DNA from: an uncultured Aquimarina sp.
GTDB taxonomy: Bacteria; Bacteroidota; Bacteroidia; Flavobacteriales; Flavobacteriaceae
Length of the DNA: 64,000 nt
Direction: 5' to 3'
Assembly: GCA_947501475.1 (NCBI GenBank)
Contig: CANMWA010000010.1
Location: forward strand, 1-64,000
Part shown: positions 17,938-26,010 of the stretch, in pieces
How positions within the stretch are numbered: position 1 is the first letter of the stretch
Layout of the letters: each line of letters starts with the position of its first letter
Position numbers and translations under genes: made by a program
The notes under the pieces: model-generated
Seen by the model: only the letters and a program-made list of their open reading frames with translations
Database searches by the model: none
What the model was told of the DNA's origin: nothing

Positions 17938-18618
17938 ATGAAAAATATTATTATTACAGGTGCAAGTAGAGGTATAGGGTATGAGTTGGCAAAGTTATTT
18001 GCAGATCAAGGTCATCAGGTTTTAGCCCTATCTCGAAATTCTAAACCTATTTCGATACTTCAACATAAGAATATACATACATTTTCTTTTGATATCTGTA
18101 ATCCAAAGGATTTAAAAACCATGGTGGATTATGTTTCCAAAGAATGGAAGCATGTAGATATTCTAATTAATAATGCGGGTAAACTATTGAATAAACCTTT
18201 TGAAGAAATTTCTACCCAAGATTTTGAAGAGGTGTATAAGGTGAATGTTTTTGGTGTAGCCGAAATTACGCGCTTGGTTTTACCTATAATGAAATCTGGA
18301 AGCCATGTGGTTACTATAAGTAGTATGGGAGGTATTCAAGGAAGTATGAAATTTCCTGGATTAGCAGCTTATAGCTCTAGTAAAGGTGCCGTTATTACAC
18401 TTAGTGAATTATTGGCAGAAGAGTATAAAGAAAGCGGTATTGCTTTTAATGTATTAGCGCTAGGGGCTGTGCAAACAGAGATGTTAGCAGAAGCTTTTCC
18501 TGGTTATGAAGCACCACTCACTGCTATTGAAATGGCTACCTATATTAAAAATTTTGCACTTACAGGTAATACAATCTACAATGGTAAAGTACTGCAAGTG
18601 TCTAGCAGTACTCCGTAA
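17938..18618 (+). CDS. Short-chain dehydrogenase/reductase
   Basis: A 226-residue cytoplasmic SDR. It shows the nucleotide motif TGASRGIG near the N-terminus, NNAG in the central strand, a Ser in TISSMGG and the catalytic YSSSK. Length and motifs fit a classical SDR; the substrate is not predictable. The gene is preceded by AAGGAG 8 bases before ATG and lies 15 bases behind the M28 gene, so the two are probably co-transcribed. Confidence 0.88.
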   Translation: MKNIIITGASRGIGYELAKLFADQGHQVLALSRNSKPISILQHKNIHTFSFDICNPKDLKTMVDYVSKEWKHVDILINNAGKLLNKPFEEISTQDFEEVYKVNVFGVAEITRLVLPIMKSGSHVVTISSMGGIQGSMKFPGLAAYSSSKGAVITLSELLAEEYKESGIAFNVLALGAVQTEMLAEAFPGYEAPLTAIEMATYIKNFALTGNTIYNGKVLQVSSSTP

Positions 18619-18640
18619 TCTTACTATTTAATTAAAATAA

Positions 18641-18657
18641 CAGGCTTTAATAGCCTG
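18641..18657. terminator. Weak hairpin between convergent genes
   Basis: CAGGCT (18641-18646) and AGCCTG (18652-18657) form a 6-bp stem that overlaps the last codons of the minus-strand gene. On the minus strand it is followed by TTATTTTAATT, so it could act as its terminator. Weak. Confidence 0.35.
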
Positions 18658-19009
18658 CTACAGACACATTTTGTAGATTTAGATACTGATAAAATTGATT
18701 TACAGTAAACACTTCCTTTAATTCTTGATTTTGGAAATATACTATATTACTCAAACTTTTTGATTTTTCTTTTATTGATAAATTTGATTGTAACACTTTA
18801 TTAGCTTTAACAGAGTATTTAAAAATCGTTTTTTCAAGAACTTTACTCGCACGAATCGTAAGGTTGAGTTCTTTTTGTAATTCGATAGCCTTTTCTGTTG
18901 CTAATTTTCGAAGTATTGTAGTCTCTTTTCCCTTCTCTTCAGTTTGAGTCTGTGCTTTAGTGTTAGTAATACACATAAAAAGAACAATCAGAGTTATTAA
19001 TATTCTCAT
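18647..19009 (-). CDS. Small secreted protein of unknown function
   Basis: A 120-residue protein with a clear signal peptide (MRILITLIVLFMCITNTKAQ). The mature part is rich in Lys, Glu and Leu and looks mostly helical (ATEKAIELQKELNL, LEKTIFKYSVKANKVLQ, LSIKEKSKSLS). The layout is loosely like small periplasmic Spy-type helical proteins, but I see no diagnostic motif and do not assign one. It stands alone on the minus strand, convergent with the SDR gene. Confidence 0.7.
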   Translation of the reverse strand: MRILITLIVLFMCITNTKAQTQTEEKGKETTILRKLATEKAIELQKELNLTIRASKVLEKTIFKYSVKANKVLQSNLSIKEKSKSLSNIVYFQNQELKEVFTVNQFYQYLNLQNVSVAGY

Positions 19010-19182
19010 AATATGTAAGTTTTGAGCTTGTGTTAAAAATAAGTTAAGATTTTAAAAGTATTAATAATTGATTAACAACAAGTTAAAAACTTAAAATAAT
19101 CGATAAATGTTAAATTTTACTCGATTAAAAACCAAAATTCGATAGTTTTGTTGGAGTGTTTTAAAGGTAAAACCGTAAATAA

Positions 19183-19782
19183 TTAAGATTTGCAATTAGC
19201 GATTACCATATTTTTGATAGATTTTTTTGAAGACAAATCTGTCAAAGTAAAATTAAAATAATAGGTATATTTTTTTTTAACTTTTGGTTGATCTGGATTA
19301 GCTTTGATCTTAATTTTATAACGATCATTTTGGTAAGTTTCTATCCATGCACTCCCTGGTTTTCGAGTTTTTGATCGCGGCTTTGTTATTCGAATTCGTT
19401 GCTTTTCAGTATTCTTGCCAAGTTGTATAATAGCAGAGGTGTCTCCTTTAAAGCGGCCAAAATATAATTTTTTATAATCTGTATTTTTATCTTTCACCAT
19501 AAATAAACAATCGCAAGCATTAATATCTTCCCAGGTAAAAGTGAGATCTCGATAAGAAAACTTCTGTATGTACTTAGGCTTCTTTGTATTAGATTGTTTT
19601 TTAATTTGTTTAAGATTAGGGTCAGGGATTGAATCAATTATCTTTTTTTCTGTATTTTTTGGGATTTCAGTTTGCTCAATAGTAGTCTGCTTAGACTTGT
19701 CTTTTGTACAACCAAAAATCAAGAAAAAGGTAATATACATTAATATTGATTTAATAACCCCATATTTTAGTTTACTAACCAT
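19183..19782 (-). CDS. Putative lipoprotein of unknown function
   Basis: A 199-residue protein with a hydrophobic N-terminus ending in the lipobox-like LIFGC at about residues 21-25, followed by a charged Lys/Thr-rich linker (about 26-75) and a compact C-terminal domain (YRDLTFTWEDINACDCLFMVKD onward) containing a Cys-x-Cys and a late cysteine (VIANCKS). I do not recognise the family. It is a lone gene, divergent from the SprT-like gene. Confidence 0.7.
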   Translation of the reverse strand: MVSKLKYGVIKSILMYITFFLIFGCTKDKSKQTTIEQTEIPKNTEKKIIDSIPDPNLKQIKKQSNTKKPKYIQKFSYRDLTFTWEDINACDCLFMVKDKNTDYKKLYFGRFKGDTSAIIQLGKNTEKQRIRITKPRSKTRKPGSAWIETYQNDRYKIKIKANPDQPKVKKKYTYYFNFTLTDLSSKKSIKNMVIANCKS

Positions 19783-19959
19783 ATAAAGAAACTTTATTTA
19801 GAGCTTAACAGGTGTACTAACAATATAATAAATATAAACTTGAAAATGAATAAGTTATGGATTTAAATGATGACAAAGTATTTACGGCTTGTTTGGATAT
19901 TTATGTATAGATAAATGAGAGCATAAAATAATAAATTTAGCATGCTATGCTCATGGGGT

Positions 19960-19967
19960 TAATTTTG
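19960..19967 (+). promoter_or_regulatory. -7 element that decides the SprT-like start
   Basis: TAATTTTG matches TAnnTTTG. Transcription would begin around 19973-19975, downstream of the ATG at 19947 and only a few bases before the GTG at 19980. This argues for the GTG start and a nearly leaderless message. Confidence 0.45.
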
Positions 19968-19979
19968 TATTTTGCGTAC

Positions 19980-20576
19980 GTGAAGCAAATACTTGCCAGA
20001 TACATACCAGAGCGAGCCATTGATATGGCATTTGACTTAATTGTTGGATGTAATGTACACCTCAAGATAGTGAATGAAAGAGTTACCAGACATGGTGATT
20101 ATCGAAAAATGCCAGATGGAAGACATCAAGTCACCGTTAATGCCTCACTTAATAAATACCGATTTTTAATTACATTAATTCATGAGATAGCACATCTTGT
20201 AGCTTTTGAAAAATACGGGAGATATATAAAACCACACGGTATAGAGTGGAAACGTACTTTTCAACAATTAATGTTGCCTTATATTAATCCAGAGGTTTTT
20301 CCTTCAAAATTATTACCAGTTATTGCTAATCATTTCAAAAATCCACGAGCAAGTAGTGATACCGATGAAAAATTATCTTTGGCACTAAAACAATTTGATC
20401 CTGAAAGTGATAAAAACTATATCTTTGAATTGCCCTTCGGAAGTACATTTAGATTGTATAATGGAAAAATCTTCAAAAAAGGTAATAAGAAGGTGAAAAG
20501 ATATGAATGTATAGAACTAAGCACAGGTAGAATATACCTGTTTAACCCCAATGCAGAAGTAGAGCTGTTAAATTGA
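19980..20576 (+). CDS. SprT-like zinc metalloprotease-domain protein
   Basis: A 198-residue protein with the SprT layout: an N-terminal helical part (KQILARYIPERAIDMAFDLI), then the zinc motif HEIAH at residues 68-72 and a third likely ligand in KPHGIEWKRTF. Bacterial SprT-like proteins are little studied; the fold is related to eukaryotic Spartan proteases. I prefer the GTG at 19980 over an upstream ATG at 19947 because a -7 promoter box lies between them and the extra residues are not conserved in my memory of the family. manC begins 2 bases after its stop. Confidence 0.82.
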   Translation: MKQILARYIPERAIDMAFDLIVGCNVHLKIVNERVTRHGDYRKMPDGRHQVTVNASLNKYRFLITLIHEIAHLVAFEKYGRYIKPHGIEWKRTFQQLMLPYINPEVFPSKLLPVIANHFKNPRASSDTDEKLSLALKQFDPESDKNYIFELPFGSTFRLYNGKIFKKGNKKVKRYECIELSTGRIYLFNPNAEVELLN

Positions 20577-20578
20577 TT

Positions 20579-21655
20579 ATGAATAAAAACTATTATGCCA
20601 TACTAATGGCGGGAGGTATAGGATCTCGATTTTGGCCGGTAAGTACTACCGAGTTTCCAAAACAATTTCATGATATGCTAGGAACCGGAGAAACATTGAT
20701 TCAGCGTACTTTTTCACGTTTAGCGAAGATAGTTCCTAAAGAAAATATATTTATCCTTACCAACGAGAGATACAATGATCTGGTTCTTGAACAATTACAT
20801 GGTCTTGAACAAAGGCAAGTAGTTACAGAGCCTGCGATGCGTAATACAGCTCCTTGTATTTTGTATGCTTCAATGAAAATACAGAAAGAAAATCCGGATG
20901 CTGTTATGGTAGTAGCGCCTAGCGATCATTGGATAGAAGATGAAGATGCGTTTATATTAAATCTCGAGCAATGCTTTAATGCTTGTGCTCAGAAAGATAT
21001 TTTGATGACATTAGGTATTCAGCCTACATTTCCGAATACTGGATATGGATATATTCAATATAATAAAGAAGAAGAATCAATAAAAAAAGTAGCAGAGTTT
21101 ACCGAAAAACCAGATTATAATACCGCAAAAACATTTCTAAGTAAAGGAAATTATTTATGGAATGCAGGAATCTTTATCTGGAGTGTCAATAGTATATTAA
21201 ATGCATTTGCAGACTTTCAAAAAGAGATGACTTCTCTTTTCGAGAAAGGTAAACATCTATATAATACCAACCAGGAACATGATTTTATTTATGCAAACTA
21301 TCCTTTGGTAGAAAATATATCTATAGATTATGCAATTATAGAAAAAGCAGAAAATGTATATGTATTACCCGCTACCTTTGACTGGAATGATTTGGGTACT
21401 TGGGGATCACTATATGATAAATTAGAGAAAACCGATGCAAAAAATGCAGTAGTAAACGCCCGAGTAGTATCACAAGATGCGTCAGGTAATATGATCAGAA
21501 CTTCAAATGATAAAATTGTTGTTGTCGATGGACTAGAAGATTATATCATTGTCGATAAAGAAGATGTACTTTTGATTTATCCTAAACAAAAAGAACAGGA
21601 TATCAAACAAGTACTTAAAAAAGTAAAAGAAACATACGGAGAACAATACGGATGA
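20579..21655 (+). CDS. manC: Mannose-1-phosphate guanylyltransferase
   Basis: A 358-residue nucleotidyltransferase that makes GDP-mannose from GTP and mannose-1-phosphate, for glycan synthesis. The pyrophosphorylase signature GGIGSRFWPVST sits at the N-terminus, the FTEKPD motif in the middle, and the VAPSDHWI and SIDYAIIEKA segments are typical of the family. The C-terminal isomerase (ManA) domain of bifunctional forms is absent. The ATG at 20579 is preferred over an in-frame TTG six bases earlier. Its stop overlaps the next start by four bases, which implies translational coupling. Confidence 0.93.
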   Translation: MNKNYYAILMAGGIGSRFWPVSTTEFPKQFHDMLGTGETLIQRTFSRLAKIVPKENIFILTNERYNDLVLEQLHGLEQRQVVTEPAMRNTAPCILYASMKIQKENPDAVMVVAPSDHWIEDEDAFILNLEQCFNACAQKDILMTLGIQPTFPNTGYGYIQYNKEEESIKKVAEFTEKPDYNTAKTFLSKGNYLWNAGIFIWSVNSILNAFADFQKEMTSLFEKGKHLYNTNQEHDFIYANYPLVENISIDYAIIEKAENVYVLPATFDWNDLGTWGSLYDKLEKTDAKNAVVNARVVSQDASGNMIRTSNDKIVVVDGLEDYIIVDKEDVLLIYPKQKEQDIKQVLKKVKETYGEQYG

Positions 21656-23103
21656 CATCTATGGAAGATAATATGAACCAACCCGTTTCTCAGGAAGAAG
21701 TAACTGAGACTGTAAAAAGAGATGCCAAAGGCCTATTTGCAAGTGTAAGCAAGTTTCTTAGAGAATTATTGAATATTAGATCAGAAACAGATAAGGATCA
21801 GACCATAGAGGATGTTAAAAATGATATTCCGTTTAAAGGACATACGGCATGGATTCTGATTTTCTCAGTATTTGTTGCATCTATTGGGCTTAATGTAAGT
21901 TCTACAGCAGTAGTGATCGGAGCCATGTTAATCTCTCCACTAATGGGTCCTATTGTTGGTGTTGGACTTTCTATCGCTATTAATGACATCGATACGTTAA
22001 GGCGATCTTTAGTGAATTTGGGTGTAATGGTTGGGCTTAGTGTATTGGCTGCTACTTTGTATTTTTGGGCTTCACCTTTAACAGAATTAACTCCAGAACT
22101 AGAGGCTAGAACTGCACCTACCATTCTCGATGTATTGGTGGCCGTTTTTGGTGGTTTGGCACTCATTGTGGCTAAATCTAAAAAAGGAACTATGCCCAAT
22201 GCTATTGCAGGAGTTGCAATTGCTACTGCGTTAATGCCTCCTCTATGTACAGTAGGATATGGTATTGCCGTATGGGAACCTGAGTTTTTTCTAGGAGCAT
22301 TATATTTATTTAGTATCAACGCCATATTTATTGCCTTATCAACTTTTATTGTTGCAAAATTATTGCGTTTTCCAATGTTACGGTATGCAAACTCTGCAAA
22401 ACGTAAACGTACTGCACAATTAGCTTCATTACTAGCTGTTTTGGTGATGATTCCTGCTAGTTATACTTTTTATGTTACTTTAAATGAAAGTAATGCAGAG
22501 CATGATTATAAAGTTTTTCTTGAAAATGAAATTGAAACAAATGAAAACCTATATCTGCGTAAAGACTTTTACAATTACAGCGAGAAAACTATAAAACTAT
22601 ATTTTGATGGTGAAATACCAGATGTAATAGTGACTGATCTTAAAAATGAAATCAAAGAATATGATGATATAAGTGATTTTGAGCTTACTATAAATGGAAA
22701 CAAGTCAAGAGGGCTAGATCAGGTTTCTAAGGCATATGATCGTGCTATAGTTGAGTTAGATCGCTTAGAAAAAGAAAATGATAAGCTGTTAGATGAAATA
22801 GAAGATTTTAAAATTCAAATAGTAGGTTTAGAAACAAATCTAAGAGAAGCAAATAAAGTAGTACCGATAGAAGTATTGCCTTATTTTAATATTTCTAAAG
22901 ATGCAAAAATTAGATTTCCTGATCTAGCAGAGTTAGGGTATGGCGAAGTTCTAAGATCAAATTTTTTAAAAGTAGACACGATACAAGTAATTTTTCCGAA
23001 ATGGAAATTTCAAGTGTCTGATAGTTTAAATGCTATTAGAGTCAATTCCTTACAAGAATGGATAACCAAAGAGATGAAGGCAGATACGTTGTTTGTAGAA
23101 TAA
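21652..23103 (+). CDS. DUF389 multi-spanning membrane protein
   Basis: A 483-residue protein. Residues about 65-285 hold the DUF389 core with several membrane helices (AWILIFSVFVASIGLNVSST, GAMLISPLMGPIVGVGL, GVAIATALMPPLCTVGYGIAV and others). The C-terminal third is soluble and includes a coiled-coil-like stretch (about 355-400). The biochemical role of DUF389 proteins is not established to my knowledge. ATGA overlap with manC suggests coupled expression; an alternative ATG lies 9 bases downstream. Confidence 0.85.
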   Translation: MTSMEDNMNQPVSQEEVTETVKRDAKGLFASVSKFLRELLNIRSETDKDQTIEDVKNDIPFKGHTAWILIFSVFVASIGLNVSSTAVVIGAMLISPLMGPIVGVGLSIAINDIDTLRRSLVNLGVMVGLSVLAATLYFWASPLTELTPELEARTAPTILDVLVAVFGGLALIVAKSKKGTMPNAIAGVAIATALMPPLCTVGYGIAVWEPEFFLGALYLFSINAIFIALSTFIVAKLLRFPMLRYANSAKRKRTAQLASLLAVLVMIPASYTFYVTLNESNAEHDYKVFLENEIETNENLYLRKDFYNYSEKTIKLYFDGEIPDVIVTDLKNEIKEYDDISDFELTINGNKSRGLDQVSKAYDRAIVELDRLEKENDKLLDEIEDFKIQIVGLETNLREANKVVPIEVLPYFNISKDAKIRFPDLAELGYGEVLRSNFLKVDTIQVIFPKWKFQVSDSLNAIRVNSLQEWITKEMKADTLFVE

Positions 23104-23128
23104 ATTATACAAAGAAAAAAACTCACTA

Positions 23129-23728
23129 ATGAGATGTAAGATACTATCATTGCTATTGTTTGGTATAACACTAAATAGCTTTAGTCAAAATTCAGAAACT
23201 ATGCAATTACCTTATGAGCAGATCCCAGAATATCCTGCAGATTATACTTCCGGAAATATTATTTCACGATTTATTGATGGGTTGGGATATCGATACTATT
23301 GGGCAACCAAAGGGCTTACAGAAAATGATTTTAAGTATGCACCTTCAAAAGATGGGAGGACAACATTGCAAACCCTGCAGCATATATACGGATTGTCAAA
23401 AGGAATTGCAAATGCCCCACAAAACCTACCCAATATAAGAACTACAGATCAACCAGATCTTACTTTTGAAGAACTTAGAAAACAAACTCTATTAAATTTT
23501 AAAAAAGCAAGTGAAATGCTTTCTGGAAAATTAGCAGCCGAAGTGTCTACTTATAAAGTGATTTTTCAATCAGGAGATAATAAAAGAGAGTTTCCGTATT
23601 GGAATATGATTAACGGGCAAATATCTGATGCAATGTATCATGTAGGACAAGTAGTATCTTACAGAAGATCTTCGGGTAACCCTATGAACCCCAAGGTGAA
23701 TGTTTTTTTAGGTAAAACGGGTAATTAG
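23129..23728 (+). CDS. Secreted DinB-like protein
   Basis: A 199-residue protein with a signal peptide (MRCKILSLLLFGITLNSFSQ) followed by a DinB-like four-helix domain. Recognisable features are a His in TLQTLQHIYGLSK and a second one in DAMYHVGQVVSYRR, the metal-site spacing of DinB/YfiT proteins. Export is unusual for this mostly cytoplasmic family but recurs in flavobacteria. Function unknown. It follows the DUF389 gene by 25 bases. Confidence 0.78.
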   Translation: MRCKILSLLLFGITLNSFSQNSETMQLPYEQIPEYPADYTSGNIISRFIDGLGYRYYWATKGLTENDFKYAPSKDGRTTLQTLQHIYGLSKGIANAPQNLPNIRTTDQPDLTFEELRKQTLLNFKKASEMLSGKLAAEVSTYKVIFQSGDNKREFPYWNMINGQISDAMYHVGQVVSYRRSSGNPMNPKVNVFLGKTGN

Positions 23729-23850
23729 AGGGGTAACGACCTTAGAATTTGTTGATATTTATAAATTTAAAGATGTTGGCGTTTATTTAAAAAGTTATAA
23801 TTCTTATTTTGACGGTTTAAAATTCACATTAAATATAAAATTAACTATCG

Positions 23851-24354
23851 ATGAACTGTTATAACCATGGGGATCAAGTTGCAGTTTCACAATGCCGCGA
23901 TTGTAATAAAGGGTTATGTGATTATTGTGCTCACTTTTATCAGATACCTCTTTGTATAAGTTGTAATCAATTGCATATAGATTATGAAAAGAAAAAAATT
24001 AAAAAGGAATTTTTCTGGACATTGGTGCTAGGTACTATTACAGCTGCTACAATGTTTTTTTTATTGATAACATCAGAAATGCCACCAGACAAAACCATAA
24101 ACGATGTGTATCTGCGAACCTTAATAACGTTTTTTGTTTTTGCACCAATAGTACCTGGTTGGTATGCACTTAATAGCTTTGGTTCAAACTTTAAAGGTTT
24201 CTTTTTGATATTTTCATTACCAGGACTGTTTGTGTTTTATGCTTTAAAAGTTTTAGTTTCTATTCCAGTTGGGCTTATCGCATTGCCTATCCGTTTTGTT
24301 AGAAATGCCAAACGACTTAAAGATTTAAATGCAATACCTTTAGAGTATAGTTAA
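23851..24354 (+). CDS. Small zinc-finger (B-box-like) membrane protein
   Basis: A 167-residue protein. The first 40 residues are rich in Cys/His pairs (Cys3, His6, then Cys15, Cys18, Cys23, Cys26, His28, Cys35, Cys38), a B-box-like zinc fold. About three hydrophobic segments follow (FFWTLVLGTITAATMFFLLI, TLITFFVFAPIVPGWYAL, FFLIFSLPGLFVFYALKVL). No function is known to me. It is convergent with the ABC transporter gene, separated by 41 bases. Confidence 0.75.
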   Translation: MNCYNHGDQVAVSQCRDCNKGLCDYCAHFYQIPLCISCNQLHIDYEKKKIKKEFFWTLVLGTITAATMFFLLITSEMPPDKTINDVYLRTLITFFVFAPIVPGWYALNSFGSNFKGFFLIFSLPGLFVFYALKVLVSIPVGLIALPIRFVRNAKRLKDLNAIPLEYS

Positions 24355-24395
24355 TACTGCTATTAAGCTTATTTGAAGAAGAAACAGGCATTCAA

Positions 24396-25160
24396 TTACA
24401 ATCCCTTCAACTGTGCATCTCGTACTTTTTTAAACAGATTTGATGAGTATACAAAATCCGTTACAGCTTTATTATCGGTTTTGAATATCTGAGATTTATC
24501 ACCTTCCCATTCTAGATATCCATTTTTAAGGAAAACGATTTTTTCTCCGATTTCCATTACCGAGTTCATATCATGTGTGTTAATTACTGTAGTGATATCA
24601 TATTCTTCGGTAATTTCTTTAATCAGGTTGTCGATTACAATAGCGGTTCTAGGATCTAGACCAGAGTTGGGTTCATCACAAAATAAATATTTTGGGCGGG
24701 TAACAATAGCACGGGCAATAGCTACTCGTTTTTGCATACCACCACTAATCTCTGAAGGAAGTTTCTTTTCAGCATTTTCGAGGTTTACTCGATCCAGTAC
24801 TTCGTGCACTCTTTCTAGCATTTCTTCTTTCTTCTGTTTGGTAAACATCATCAATGGAAACATCACATTTTCTTCAACCGTCATAGAGTCAAATAGAGCA
24901 CTCCCTTGAAAAACCATCCCCATTTGTTCTCTTAAGTCTCTTTGTTGTTGCTCATTTAGATCAGAATAGGTGCTGCCATCATAACAAATAGATCCTTGTT
25001 CTGGAGTGAAAAGCCCTAGCAAACATTTTAAAAAAACAGTTTTACCACTACCACTAGTACCAATGATAAGATTGGTTTTACCACGATCAAAGGTTGTTGT
25101 AATCCCTTTTAAGATTTCTTCTCCATTAAAACCTTTATGTAGATCTTTTACTTCTATCAT
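24396..25160 (-). CDS. MlaF-like ABC transporter ATP-binding protein
   Basis: A 254-residue ATPase. Walker A GTSGSGKT is near residues 34-41, the Q-loop is MGMVFQGSALF, the signature is SGGMQKR, Walker B is YLFCDEPNSGLDP and the switch histidine is in NTHDMNS. The sequence resembles MlaF, the ATPase of systems that move phospholipids between membranes. It overlaps the permease gene by one base. MlaD and periplasmic parts are not encoded next to it in this window. Confidence 0.9.
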   Translation of the reverse strand: MIEVKDLHKGFNGEEILKGITTTFDRGKTNLIIGTSGSGKTVFLKCLLGLFTPEQGSICYDGSTYSDLNEQQQRDLREQMGMVFQGSALFDSMTVEENVMFPLMMFTKQKKEEMLERVHEVLDRVNLENAEKKLPSEISGGMQKRVAIARAIVTRPKYLFCDEPNSGLDPRTAIVIDNLIKEITEEYDITTVINTHDMNSVMEIGEKIVFLKNGYLEWEGDKSQIFKTDNKAVTDFVYSSNLFKKVRDAQLKGL

Positions 25161-25897
25161 TAGCTTAGTAATAATTGGGTGAGTATATAATTAGATATGA
25201 TAATAACTACTGTAGTCCATACAAATGCAGAAGTACTTGCTTTGCCTACCTCAAGAGCTCCTCCTTTCATATAATACCCATGAAAAGATGGTATCGTTGC
25301 TAATAAAAAAGAATATAAAAAAGTCTTTATAAACGCATACACCAGATGATAAGGAACAAATTCTTCGCGTAATCCGGTTAAAAAATCACTACTAGATACA
25401 AACCCTCCGTATACACCTGCGACATACGCTCCAAATACTCCGGTAAACATAGCAATGGCAATTACAAAAGGATACATTAGCATGGCTATGATTTTTGGAA
25501 ACACCAAATAATTAAGTGAATTAATACCCATCACTTCGAGAGCATCAATTTGTTCGGTTACTCTCATTGTACCTATACTGGATGTAATAAAAGAACCAAC
25601 TTTACCGGCCATGATCACAGAAATAAATGTCGGAGCAAATTCTAAGATTACAGATTGTCGCGATGCAAAAGCAATGAGTTTTTTGGGAATTAATGGGTTG
25701 GTAAGATTTAATGCTGTTTGTATTGCTACAACCGCACCAATAAAGAATGCAAGAAATACGGTAATCCCTAATGAACCAATAATTAAATCATCTATTTCTT
25801 TAAGTATTAGGTTCCTTAATACAGAACCTTTAGTCATTCGACTAAATACCCCTTTTAACATTAAAACATAGCGACCAATATCCTCTAGGTAAAACAT
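25160..25897 (-). CDS. MlaE-family ABC permease
   Basis: A 245-residue inner-membrane permease with the MlaE pattern: an amphipathic N-terminus, then about five helices, including the conserved GAVVAIQTALNL, EFAPTFISVIMAGKVGSFITSSIGTM (a region, not a single motif), and EQIDALEVMGINSLNYLVFPKI. It pairs with the MlaF-like ATPase, which starts on its last base. A role in lipid traffic or outer-membrane asymmetry is inferred from the family. No promoter box was found in the 113-base gap upstream. Confidence 0.9.
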   Translation of the reverse strand: MFYLEDIGRYVLMLKGVFSRMTKGSVLRNLILKEIDDLIIGSLGITVFLAFFIGAVVAIQTALNLTNPLIPKKLIAFASRQSVILEFAPTFISVIMAGKVGSFITSSIGTMRVTEQIDALEVMGINSLNYLVFPKIIAMLMYPFVIAIAMFTGVFGAYVAGVYGGFVSSSDFLTGLREEFVPYHLVYAFIKTFLYSFLLATIPSFHGYYMKGGALEVGKASTSAFVWTTVVIIISNYILTQLLLS

Positions 25898-25965
25898 GCT
25901 GAATAATTAGAAAGGCTAAAATAGAAAAAAAATCAGCGACAGCATTTAACCTTCTATTAAAGTTT

Positions 25966-25973
25966 TACATTTG
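25966..25973 (+). promoter_or_regulatory. -7 element of the PafA-type phosphatase gene
   Basis: TACATTTG matches TAnnTTTG, 37 bases before the ATG at 26011. The -33 region is T-rich but has no exact TTTG. Confidence 0.55.
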
Positions 25974-26010
25974 CATAAATGCTATTTTCGCTATCTAAAT
26001 TATAAAAGTA

